Positions 17,881-27,392 of a stretch of DNA of 42,429 bases are shown here, in pieces (position 1 is the stretch's first letter; every line of letters begins with the position of its first letter). This DNA comes from Pseudonocardia sp. (GTDB lineage Bacteria > Actinomycetota > Actinomycetes > Mycobacteriales > Pseudonocardiaceae). The position numbers were made by a program, and so were the translations under genes. The notes under the pieces are model-generated. The model saw nothing but the letters and a program-made list of their open reading frames with translations, ran no database searches and was not told the DNA's origin. The stretch is taken from the NCBI GenBank assembly GCA_030451825.1, contig JAKDNL010000006.1, forward strand, positions 1 through 42,429. Reading direction: 5' to 3'.

Positions 17881-19080
17881 ATGTCGATCGACGAGAATGC
17901 GGCGAGCGCCCGGCAGACGGACGTTCTCGCCCCCCGTAACGACCGGATCCGGCGAGCCCTCGACCACATCCGCAACGACAGCACCGACGAGTTCGACGGC
18001 ATCGCCTCGTTCACCGCCGACGAGTTCATCGACCCGGAGATCGCCCGGCGGGAGCGCGACGCGGTGTTCGGCCGGGTCCCCTCGATCGTCTGCCACGGCA
18101 GCGAGCTACCCGAACCGAACGACTTCATCACGCTGCAGATGCCGCGCAACAAGGTGATCATCGTGCGGCAGAAGGACCGCTCGGTGAAGGCGTTCGTGAA
18201 CCTGTGCCGGCACCGCGGCGCGCTGCTGGAGGAGCAGGACAAGGGCCGGTGCCGGCTGTTCTCGTGTGGCTACCACCGGTGGTCCTACGACACCAACGGC
18301 GAGCTGCGCGCGATCACCCGGGACAACACGTTCGGCGAGATCGACCGTTCGCGGTACGGCCTGATCGAGCTGCCCGTCGAGGAGCGGCACGGGTTCGTGT
18401 GGATGATCGACGAGGCGGACGCCGAGATCGACGTCGCGGCCTGGCTCGGCCCCGACATGGACGGCATCCTCGCCGGCTACGAGATGGACAAGCTGGTGTC
18501 GGCCCAGGCCGAGGGCTTCGACGAGCCGGTCAACTGGAAGATCATGCAGGACGCGTTCCTGGACGGCTACCACATCCAGTACGCGCACCCGAACACCGCG
18601 GCCAAGCACATCCACACCAACGTGATGGCGGTCGAGGACTTCGGCCGGCACGCCCGGTTCATCGCGCCGCGCAAGACGATCGACAAGTACCTGGAGGAGC
18701 CGCCCGCTCCCGAGGACGACCTGTCGCCCTACGTCACCGAGACGCACTTCCTGCTGCCCAACAGCACGCTGCTGCGGCAACCGGACCACTTCGAGCTGCT
18801 CACCTTCCGGCCGCACCCGACCGACCCGGCCCGCTGCCGGATGGAGATGCGCCTGGTGGCCCCGCGGGTCGAGGACTCGGGGATGGACGAGGAGCGTTGG
18901 ACCCGGCTCTGGGAGAAGAACTGGACGATCCTCCTCGCGGTGCTGCACCAGGAGGACTTCCCGCTGCTGCGCAGCTCGCAGACCGGGATGGCCAGCGCGA
19001 ACGCCGGCGGGATGCTTCTGGGCCGCAACGAAGTGATCAACCAGATCTTCCACCGCGAGCTCCGGAAGCTGGTCTCGTGA
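17881..19080 (+). CDS. Rieske non-heme iron oxygenase, alpha subunit
   Basis: CRHRGALLEEQDKGRCRLFSCGYH; NWKIMQDAFLDGYHIQYAHPNT. Confidence 0.92.
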   Translation: MSIDENAASARQTDVLAPRNDRIRRALDHIRNDSTDEFDGIASFTADEFIDPEIARRERDAVFGRVPSIVCHGSELPEPNDFITLQMPRNKVIIVRQKDRSVKAFVNLCRHRGALLEEQDKGRCRLFSCGYHRWSYDTNGELRAITRDNTFGEIDRSRYGLIELPVEERHGFVWMIDEADAEIDVAAWLGPDMDGILAGYEMDKLVSAQAEGFDEPVNWKIMQDAFLDGYHIQYAHPNTAAKHIHTNVMAVEDFGRHARFIAPRKTIDKYLEEPPAPEDDLSPYVTETHFLLPNSTLLRQPDHFELLTFRPHPTDPARCRMEMRLVAPRVEDSGMDEERWTRLWEKNWTILLAVLHQEDFPLLRSSQTGMASANAGGMLLGRNEVINQIFHRELRKLVS

Positions 19081-20057
19081 TCGATTTCGACTGGTACCGG
19101 CCGGACGGCCCCGGGTTCGCCCCCGACGTCGAGACGGAGCTGCGGGAGATGCTCGCCGAGGCGTCGGAGGCCGACGTCGAGGCGGGCTTCCCCCGGCTCT
19201 CGCTCGACGACCCCACCGAGCCGGGGACCTCGCAGCTGCTCCTCTGGCTGCTGCCGGACGACCGCTCCGGCCGCAACGTGCCGCTCGTGCCGAGCCTGGC
19301 CGGCTACCTGCGGGTGGAACCGCTCCGCGGTGTGGATGCCGGTACCGGCGAGGTGTCCTACGTGGTGCGGCCCGTGTACCGGTCGCGGGGCATCACCACG
19401 CTGCTGCTCGAGAAGATCGGGCTGGAGCTGGGTACCGACGACGGCTGGCAGGGGACCGGGGTGTCCGGGCTGCGGGTCTGGGCCCGTGCCAACCACCCGG
19501 CGGCGCTCCGCATGTCCCTGCGGTTCCGCCGGTACGGGATCCGGACGGCCCTGCGGCAATGGCAGATGCTCGCGCCGGTGCGTCCGGACCGCGAGATCGA
19601 CCCGGGCGCGGAGCCCGGTGGTCCGGAGATCCACCCGGCCGTCACCGCCGAACGGTCTGCGGCCGCCGAGCTGTGGGCCGCGAGCGGGCGGCGGCACCAC
19701 CCGCCGGAGCAGTCGTCGGTGCTGCTCGCCGGCCCTGCCGGCGCGCCGGAGGGTGCGGTGTGGATCGATCCGGAATCCGGAGAGCCCACCGAGTACGGCA
19801 CGGCCGGGCGGATCCTGGCGGTCGCGACGCGGGAGTCGCGCGCGGCCCGAGAGTCCGACCCGCTGGTGCGGGCCCTTCTGGCGGCGGGGCTGGAGCAGCT
19901 GCGGGACGCGGGGCTGCGGGTCGGTGCGATCACCATCGACTCGGAGCGCCGGTCGCTGGTGCACGAGGCGCGCACGCTGGGCTTCATCCACGACCAGACC
20001 GACGTGCAGTACACGGTGCACAACCGGACCACCGAGCCGTTGCCGGCGATCCGATGA
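19077..20057 (+). CDS. GNAT-family protein, apparent tandem GNAT (mycothiol-synthase-like)
   Basis: VIDFDWYRPDGPGFAPDVE...VSYVVRPVYRSRGITTLLLEKIGLELG...VWARANHPAALRMSLRFRRYG...; GTGA overlap with Rieske. Confidence 0.72.
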   Translation: MIDFDWYRPDGPGFAPDVETELREMLAEASEADVEAGFPRLSLDDPTEPGTSQLLLWLLPDDRSGRNVPLVPSLAGYLRVEPLRGVDAGTGEVSYVVRPVYRSRGITTLLLEKIGLELGTDDGWQGTGVSGLRVWARANHPAALRMSLRFRRYGIRTALRQWQMLAPVRPDREIDPGAEPGGPEIHPAVTAERSAAAELWAASGRRHHPPEQSSVLLAGPAGAPEGAVWIDPESGEPTEYGTAGRILAVATRESRAARESDPLVRALLAAGLEQLRDAGLRVGAITIDSERRSLVHEARTLGFIHDQTDVQYTVHNRTTEPLPAIR

Positions 20058-20076
20058 ACGTGGACAGGAGCAGTCG

Positions 20077-20820
20077 ATGACGCAGGCGCGGTTCCCGGGG
20101 GTACCGGCGGAACTGGTCGATGTGGTGGAGCGGCACGGGCAGGCGGTCGCCGCCGGGGACACCCGGATGGTGCTGGCAGACTTCCGCCCGGACCGGGTCG
20201 GCCAGCTGGCCGCCTCGGCGCGGCCGCCGGACCGGATGGACGCGGCCGAGCTGCTGTCCCTGGACCCCGGCCCGGGGGACCGCCACACCGCGCACATCCG
20301 GTACCGCGGTGCGGGCGGCGACGAGGCGGTCTTTCGGTCACGATGGATCGAGATCGACGGCACCTGGCACGTCACCGAGGTCCGCAACGTGCCGGACACC
20401 CCGCCCCGCACGCCGTTCGAGCACCCCAGCGACGACGGGTCGGACGCGCCGCACTGGGAGGGCCTGGCCCGGCGGGAGCTGCGGATCCAGCACTGCCCCC
20501 GGTGCGACATGTGGATCTGGTCGCCCCGGCCGATCTGCCCGTCGTGCCACCACGACCAGCTGGAGTGGCCGGTCATCGACCCGGTGGGCACGGTGTACTC
20601 CTGGACCCGTACCTGGCAGCCGTTCCACCCCTCGACGGCCGGGCACCTGCCCTACGTCGTGGTGACCGTGGAGCTGCCGGCCGCGGGCAACCGCCGCGTG
20701 CTGGGCGTGCTGTGCGACGGCGACGGCGCGGACGTGCGGATCGGGATGCCGGTGAAGGCGGAGTTCGACGACCCGGACGACCCGGCGGGATACCCACTGC
20801 TGCGCTGGCGTCTGTCGTGA
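20077..20820 (+). CDS. SnoaL-like/NTF2-like domain fused to zinc-ribbon DUF35 OB-fold domain
   Basis: N-terminus VVERHGQAVAAGDTRMVLADF...VFRSRWIEIDGTWHVTEVRNV; C-terminus RIQHCPRCDMWIWSPRPICPSCHHDQLEWPVIDPVGTVYSWTRTW. Confidence 0.75.
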   Translation: MTQARFPGVPAELVDVVERHGQAVAAGDTRMVLADFRPDRVGQLAASARPPDRMDAAELLSLDPGPGDRHTAHIRYRGAGGDEAVFRSRWIEIDGTWHVTEVRNVPDTPPRTPFEHPSDDGSDAPHWEGLARRELRIQHCPRCDMWIWSPRPICPSCHHDQLEWPVIDPVGTVYSWTRTWQPFHPSTAGHLPYVVVTVELPAAGNRRVLGVLCDGDGADVRIGMPVKAEFDDPDDPAGYPLLRWRLS

Positions 20821-20845
20821 CGTCCGTCCTGAGGAACGGAGCGAG

Positions 20846-22024
20846 ATGAGCACACCCGACCGGTCCTTCCGGGGCGCGACCGCCGTCGTCGGGGCGGCGA
20901 ACACCCCGTTCCTGAAGCGGGGGACAGCGACATCGACGTCGCTGGAACTGACCCTGCGTGCGATCCTGGACGCGGCGGCCGACGCGGGGATCGACGCCCA
21001 CGACATCGACGGCTTCGTCTCCTACGCGAACGACGACAACGAGGGCCTCGCCGTCGGCGCGGCGCTCGGCGTGAAGGAGATCCGCTGGTCCAGCATGGTC
21101 TGGGGTGGCGGTGGCGGCGGCGTCGCGGCGGCCGTGAACGCGGCGGCGGCCGCGGTGGCATCCGGCCAGGCGGAGACGGTCTGCGTCTACCGCGGTATCT
21201 CCGAGGCCGATTCCGGCCGGCAGAGCTACATCAGGGGCCACATCGGTCCGCTCTACTCCGCGCACGGGATGTTCGCGCCGGCGCAGGTCTGTGCGCTGCG
21301 CACCCAGCGGATGATCGAGGTGGACGGCGTGCCCCGCGAGGCGCTCTCCGCGCTCGTCGCCGCGGTGTATCACCACGCGCAGAACAACCCCGATGCCGTC
21401 GCGTACGGCCGGCCGCTGGACCCCGCCGTGTACGAGGACTCCCGGATCATCTCCGAGCCGCTGCGGCTCTACGACTGCTCCCGGGAGAACGACGCCGCGG
21501 GAGCGGTCATCGTCACCAGCGCGGCGAGGGCGCGGGACCTGCGCCAGAAGCCGGCCTACGTCCTCTCCGGGGTGCAGGGCTCGGGTCCCGGCTGGACCGA
21601 GTCGGCGGAGAACGAGATCCCGTACTCGAGCGCGGGCTTCCACCCGGCTCTGGTCGCCCGCCTGTGGGAGGGCGCCGGCCTCGAGCCCGGTGAGGTGGAC
21701 GTGGTGCAGGTCTACGAGAACTTCTCCGGCCCCGCCGTGGCGTCGCTGATCGACGTCGGTCTGGTGCCGCAGGGTCCGGACGCCGGCCGCGTGATGCGGT
21801 TCGAGAACCTGGTGGCACCGGACGGCCGGCTGCCGCTCAACACCGCGGGCGGAAACATCGCCGAGGGTTTCGTGCACGGCTTCGGGCTGATCGTCGAGGC
21901 CGTCCGGCAGATCCGCGGGACCTCGCCGAACCCGGTTCCCGGGGCTGCGGTCTCGCTGCTGCTCGGCGGGCCGATGGCGCCGCTGGTCAGCGCGACCGTG
22001 TTCGGCTCGGACGCCGTGCTCTGA
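20846..22024 (+). CDS. Thiolase-like / lipid-transfer protein (Ltp2-like)
   Basis: ATAVVGAANTPFLKRGTATSTSLELTLRAILDAAADAGIDAHDIDG; DVVQVYENFSGPAVASL; PLNTAGGNIAEGFVHGFGLIVEAV. Confidence 0.85.
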   Translation: MSTPDRSFRGATAVVGAANTPFLKRGTATSTSLELTLRAILDAAADAGIDAHDIDGFVSYANDDNEGLAVGAALGVKEIRWSSMVWGGGGGGVAAAVNAAAAAVASGQAETVCVYRGISEADSGRQSYIRGHIGPLYSAHGMFAPAQVCALRTQRMIEVDGVPREALSALVAAVYHHAQNNPDAVAYGRPLDPAVYEDSRIISEPLRLYDCSRENDAAGAVIVTSAARARDLRQKPAYVLSGVQGSGPGWTESAENEIPYSSAGFHPALVARLWEGAGLEPGEVDVVQVYENFSGPAVASLIDVGLVPQGPDAGRVMRFENLVAPDGRLPLNTAGGNIAEGFVHGFGLIVEAVRQIRGTSPNPVPGAAVSLLLGGPMAPLVSATVFGSDAVL

Positions 22025-22045
22025 CCGCGGTCGGCCCGGGGTCGC

Positions 22046-22735
22046 TCAGGACGCCGCGGGCGGTTCCAGGTCGGCGACCGTCATCCCGGTGACCGACCGC
22101 GGTGGCGGGGCGTCCGCCGGGATGTAGGGCGCGGCGCCGCGCAGGAAGCTGCGGATCGTCTCGGCGAAGATCTCCTCGGCGGACTTCCGGTTCAGTGCGA
22201 CGGCGGTGGCAAGGGTCGGTTCGGTCTCGGCGTCGGCGGTGCCGAAGAGCCTCCCGTCCTCGGACGGGTCCTTCGCCGCCTCCGAGATCGCGGCGCCGAG
22301 GGTGAGCTTGTCCAGACCGTCGAGTAGCAGGACGCACTGGTCGGCCGGGATGCCGATCTCGGTCAGGGACAACGCGCTCTGCTCGTAGGTCCGGATCAGA
22401 ACGTCGCGGGGCATGAACCGCAGCAGCACGGGCGCGGCGTTGCGGTGCCGCAGTACCGCATGCCGGAAGTTCAGGCTCAGCGTCACGAACCACTCGATCC
22501 AGTTCGGGGTCGTGCCGGCGTCCGGCATCCGGGTCTCGACGACGATGGCACGGGCCACCCCGCGCAGGATCTCGGCCTTGTCCGCGAAGTGGTGGTAGAG
22601 CGACGGTGCCCGCACGTTGAGCTCGCGGGCCAGCCGGGGCAGGCTGCAGGCCTCGAGGCCCTCGGCGTCGATGATCCGCAGCGCGGTCTCGATCACCGAG
22701 TCGTGTCTGATCAGCGGGCTGACCGGGCGTGGCAT
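22046..22735 (-). CDS. TetR family transcriptional regulator
   Basis: LPRLARELNVRAPSLYHHFADKAEILRGVARAIV; start taken as MPRPVSPLIRHD at 22735. Confidence 0.87.
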   Translation of the reverse strand: MPRPVSPLIRHDSVIETALRIIDAEGLEACSLPRLARELNVRAPSLYHHFADKAEILRGVARAIVVETRMPDAGTTPNWIEWFVTLSLNFRHAVLRHRNAAPVLLRFMPRDVLIRTYEQSALSLTEIGIPADQCVLLLDGLDKLTLGAAISEAAKDPSEDGRLFGTADAETEPTLATAVALNRKSAEEIFAETIRSFLRGAAPYIPADAPPPRSVTGMTVADLEPPAAS

Positions 22736-22792
22736 GGATCCATTATCGCTGTTCCGGCGGAGCCGTGGGGAGCGCACCAGCACCCCTGAGCT

Positions 22793-22943
22793 TGCGCACG
22801 AACGGAGCTCTCGCACAGCCCCGCCGCACGAACGACGCTCTCGTGCAACCGCTCTCGGGGCTCCCCGGGGCATTCCCGAGGCAGGCCGGGTGTGCGAGCG
22901 GAGCTTTCGTGCAGGCTGGGTGTACGAACGGGGCTCTCGCGCA
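22793..22943. repeat. Cluster of four degenerate palindromic repeats, core GCACGAACGGAGCTCTCGTGC
   Basis: Units near 22793-22817, 22825-22846, 22890-22912, 22921-22943; unit 2 has perfect GCACGA...TCGTGC arms. Confidence 0.6.
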
Positions 22944-23014
22944 ACGGCTCAGCTCCGGGGATCTAGTGGTAATCCCAGCTGGTGATCTTCCCGGGTATCA
23001 GGCGCATCCGGCGT

Positions 23015-23415
23015 TCAGCTCCTACCGGCGAACGCCCGGCGCAGGAAGGCCCCGATGCGATCGATCGAGCTGATCGCTTCCGGGATGAGCGGCGCGAAGG
23101 CCTGGAACACGTGCGGCTGCTCGTCCCACACCTCCAGAACGCACGATGCGCCCGCGGCGGCCAGCTCGTGGGCGAGCCGCTCGGCGTCGTCGCGCACGAC
23201 CTCGGACGACCTCGGACGACCCGACGGTCAGCAGCGTCGGGGGGAGGCCGGAGAGGTCCGCCCGCACCGGTGAGTACCGGTCCGGATCGGCACCGGCGAG
23301 CACCGTCTCGGTCAGCAACTCCAACGCCGCCGCCGAACCGGCGGGATCGTCACGGGGATCGAGCGCCCTGCGGCTCGCGGCCCGCATGTCGTAGACGCCG
23401 GACATCCCCACGACG
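23015..23415 (-). pseudogene. Alpha/beta hydrolase C-terminal remnant, N-truncated and frameshifted
   Basis: MGMSGVYDMRAA...VRADLSGLPPTLLTVGSSEVV then, in another frame, RDDAERLAHELAAAGASCVLEVWDEQPHVFQAFAPLIPEA; frame change at the tandem 10-mer 23201-23220. Confidence 0.8.
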
Positions 23416-24410
23416 GCGGCCCTTCGTCATCGGCCCGGCGAGCACCGCGGTCAGCGCGCCGGGGAGCCGGGCGAGCACCGGCGACAAGAGACCGATCACG
23501 TCCACGGCCGGTTCTTTGCGCACCGACGAGACGCTCGCCCGGAGCGCCCCGATCCGGCGCACGGGGTCCGGTTCCGCCATCGGGCCGGCGAAGCGGGCGG
23601 AGGCGATCCGGCTGCCGCCCTCCGGGTCGTCCGGCCGGCGCAGCGAGATCGGCATCGCGGTGGGGATCGCGTCCGGGACGGGCGCGCCCATCCGCCCGTG
23701 GAACAGCCGGTAGCCCCCGAGCAGCGCGGCCAGGAACGCATCGTTGACGCTGCCGCCGGCGCTGGAGGCGGCCGCCCGCAGCCGATCGAACGGCACGTCG
23801 ATCGCGGCCAGTACGAGCTCAGCCGGCCGACCCCGACCGGCACCCGGGCGAGATCCTCCCCGGCTTGCGCTACCAGCGCCTCGAACGGAGACATGGGTGG
23901 CGCGACCGACCGGGCCTGCTTCGCCGCGGCGGCCTGGTCGGTCTTCCGGTCGTCCGACAGGATCCGGGACAGGTGCTGCATCACGCCGAGACCGTCGGTG
24001 ACCGAGCGGTGCATCTTCAGGGCGTACAGCGCCCGCCCGTGCGGCAGCCCCTCTACCAGCGACGCCTCCCACGGAGCGCGCGACCGGTCGAGCGGGGTCA
24101 TGTAGAACTGCGACAGATCGGACATCAGCTCCGGCCACCCGCTGCGTGGTGGCAGCTGGTGGCAGCGGAGGTGGAACCGCAGGTCCACCTCCGGATCGGT
24201 GGTCCACCGCGGGACGCCCAGGCCCAGCGCCGGCTCCACGACCCGCTGTCCGAGCCTCGGGATGGCTTCGATCGCCGAGCGGTGCACGGCGGCGAGCCGA
24301 TCGGGATCCGGCGCGGCGTCCAGCTCGAGGCAGGACATCGTCGGTGTGCGCAGGGCCGGATCCGACTCGATCCGCCACATGACGGACTCGAAGGCGTTCA
24401 GTTCCTCGCG
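23416..24410 (-). pseudogene. WS/DGAT-like acyltransferase remnant, frameshifted and C-truncated
   Basis: FESVMWRIESDPALRTPTMSCLELD, LYALKMHRSVTDGLGVMQHLSRIL in one frame; AELVLAAIDVPFDRLRAAASSAGGSVNDAFLAALLGGYR in another; joins hydrolase remnant at about 23415. Confidence 0.75.
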
Positions 24411-24435
24411 ACGGTGTCCACGCGATCGGCTCCCG

Positions 24436-25470
<1,035 letters not shown>

Positions 25471-25520
25471 GGCGCACCTCCTCGTGTCGCTTCGCCACGG
25501 CCGTCTCGACCGCCGATACT

Positions 25521-25552
25521 GAGACAACGACACAACTATCGTCGAGTGTCTC
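25521..25552. promoter_or_regulatory. Inverted repeat GAGACA...TGTCTC (arms around ACGACACAACTATCGTCGAG)
   Basis: Perfect 6-bp arms in the mceG/yrbE divergent region. Confidence 0.45.
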
Positions 25553-25612
25553 TCCGAATGCAGCCCGTTCGGGTGAGCGCGGGGTCTGCTGTACTCCGAT
25601 CGGGTTAACAAT

Positions 25613-25636
25613 GAGACGACAGACGAAACTTGTCAA
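25613..25636 (+). promoter_or_regulatory. Putative operator GAGACG-N12-TGTCAA
   Basis: GAGACG ACAGACGAAACT TGTCAA in the mceG/yrbE divergent region. Confidence 0.5.
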
Positions 25637-25776
25637 AGCGTTGCTCGTTCAGTCTCACGAGCCGGAACGCACGCTCCCCGTGGCGATCCGACGTGAACCC
25701 GTCGTCTCAGAGCAGAGGCCCCGATGCAGCCCGACGTTGTGACCTGCGCCGACGCCGCCCCGGTAGGGGTGGCCTG

Positions 25777-26547
25777 ATGGCAACCCCACCGTTGGTGGCC
25801 CGGACAGTGAAGCCGCTCGGCACGTTCTTCGCCTTCACCGCGGACACCTTCGTCGCGATGTTCAAGCGACCGTTCCAGTGGCGCGAGTTCGTCCAGCAGA
25901 CCTGGTTCGTCGCCAGCGTCTCGCTCGGCCCGGCGATCCTGCTCGGGATCCCGTTCGTCGCGCTGGTGACCTTCCAGTTCAACCTGATCCTGGTCGAGAT
26001 CGGCGCGATCGACCTGAGCGGCTCCGGTTCGGCGTTCGCCACCGTGACCCAGATCGGGCCGGTCGCGACGACCTTCATCATCGCCGGCGCGAGCTCGACC
26101 GCGGTCTGCGCGGACATCGGTGCGCGCCGGATCCGCGAGGAGCTCGACGCCATGGAGGTCCTCGGGATCGACGTCGTGCACCGGCTCGTGGTTCCCCGGG
26201 TGCTGGCGACGGCGGTGAACGCGTTCCTGCTCAACGGGGTCATGATCTTCATCGGGCTGGCGGGCGGCTACTTCTTCGCGGTCTACCTGCAGGACGCCAG
26301 CCCGGGTCAGTACATCGACTCGCTCACCCTGCTCGTCGGCTTCGGCGACCTGGTGCACGGCGAACTCCGCGCGGTCGTGTTCGGCGTGGTCGGTGCGCTC
26401 ATCGGCTGCTACCGGGGCATGACCTGCAAGGCGGGCCCCCGGGGCGTCGGGAACGCGGTCAACGAGACCGTCGTCTACACGTTCCTCGCGCTGTTCCCGA
26501 TCAACATCCTGCTGACGCAGATCCCCTACTCGCTCGGACTCGTGTGA
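25777..26547 (+). CDS. yrbEA: MlaE/YrbE-type permease A
   Basis: Permease-like hydrophobic protein with IGARRIREELDAMEVLGIDVVHRLVVPRVLA; followed by second YrbE and mce genes. Confidence 0.92.
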   Translation: MATPPLVARTVKPLGTFFAFTADTFVAMFKRPFQWREFVQQTWFVASVSLGPAILLGIPFVALVTFQFNLILVEIGAIDLSGSGSAFATVTQIGPVATTFIIAGASSTAVCADIGARRIREELDAMEVLGIDVVHRLVVPRVLATAVNAFLLNGVMIFIGLAGGYFFAVYLQDASPGQYIDSLTLLVGFGDLVHGELRAVVFGVVGALIGCYRGMTCKAGPRGVGNAVNETVVYTFLALFPINILLTQIPYSLGLV

Positions 26548-26551
26548 GGAC

Positions 26552-27388
26552 GTGCCCATGCTCTCCACCGTTCGCAAGGCCCTGGGCGCCCCGTTGCGTC
26601 TGCTCGACGACCTCGGCAAGCAGGCCGAGTTCTACGGCAAGGGCGTCGTCTGGATCCCCAAGGCCGTCACGAGCTACAAGACCGAACAGGTCCGGCTGAT
26701 CGCCGAGGTCGGTATGAGCACCGGGGCACTCGCCGTCATCGGTGGCTCATCGGTGATCACCTTCTTCATCACCCTGTTCGCCGGCGTGACCGGTGGTCTG
26801 CAGAGCTACGACGCGCTGGCCAACCTCCAGCTCGAGGCACTCGGCGGCTTCGCCTCGGCGATCATCAACCCGCGGCTGCTGGTGCCGATCATCGGGGGCG
26901 CCGCCCTCGCGGCCACGGTCGGCAGCGGGTTCACCGCCCAACTGGGCGCGATGCGGGTCTCCGAGGAGATCGACGCGCTCGAGGTGATGGGCGTCCGCTC
27001 CCTGCCCTACCTCGTCACCACGCGTCTGGTCGCCGGGATGATCACGATCATCCCGATCTTCGCGATGTCGATGGTCGGTGCCTGGGCCGGCTGGAAGGTC
27101 ACCCAGGTGGGCTTCTTCGGGCTCTCCGAGGGGACCTTCGACCACTACATGCAGACGTTCATGCAGTGGCAGGACGTTCTCTACTCGTTCGTCCAGGCGA
27201 TCGGGATCGCGGTCATCGTGATCTCCATCCACACCTACTACGGCTACACGGCCAGCGGCGGCCCGGCCGGGGTCGGGAAGGCGGTCGGGCAGGCTGTCCG
27301 CACGTCGCTGGTCGCGGTGCTGACCGCGGAACTCGCCATCTCGATGGCGCTCTACGCCGACTCCGACGCCTTCCGCATCACGGGATGA
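26552..27388 (+). CDS. yrbEB: MlaE/YrbE-type permease B
   Basis: GFTAQLGAMRVSEEIDALEVMGVRSLPYLVTTRLVAGMI. Confidence 0.92.
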   Translation: MPMLSTVRKALGAPLRLLDDLGKQAEFYGKGVVWIPKAVTSYKTEQVRLIAEVGMSTGALAVIGGSSVITFFITLFAGVTGGLQSYDALANLQLEALGGFASAIINPRLLVPIIGGAALAATVGSGFTAQLGAMRVSEEIDALEVMGVRSLPYLVTTRLVAGMITIIPIFAMSMVGAWAGWKVTQVGFFGLSEGTFDHYMQTFMQWQDVLYSFVQAIGIAVIVISIHTYYGYTASGGPAGVGKAVGQAVRTSLVAVLTAELAISMALYADSDAFRITG

Positions 27389-27392
27389 CGAG

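Noticed and set aside
22023-22032. GACCGCGGTC palindrome between convergent genes
   Set aside because: Only 10 bp with no loop; too short to call a terminator in high-GC DNA.
22793-22943. Possible CRISPR array
   Set aside because: Units are degenerate, unequally spaced and there are no cas genes.
22729-23073. 114-aa plus ORF with TNGALAQ repeats
   Set aside because: The repeats come from the palindromic DNA repeat cluster rather than from a real protein family.
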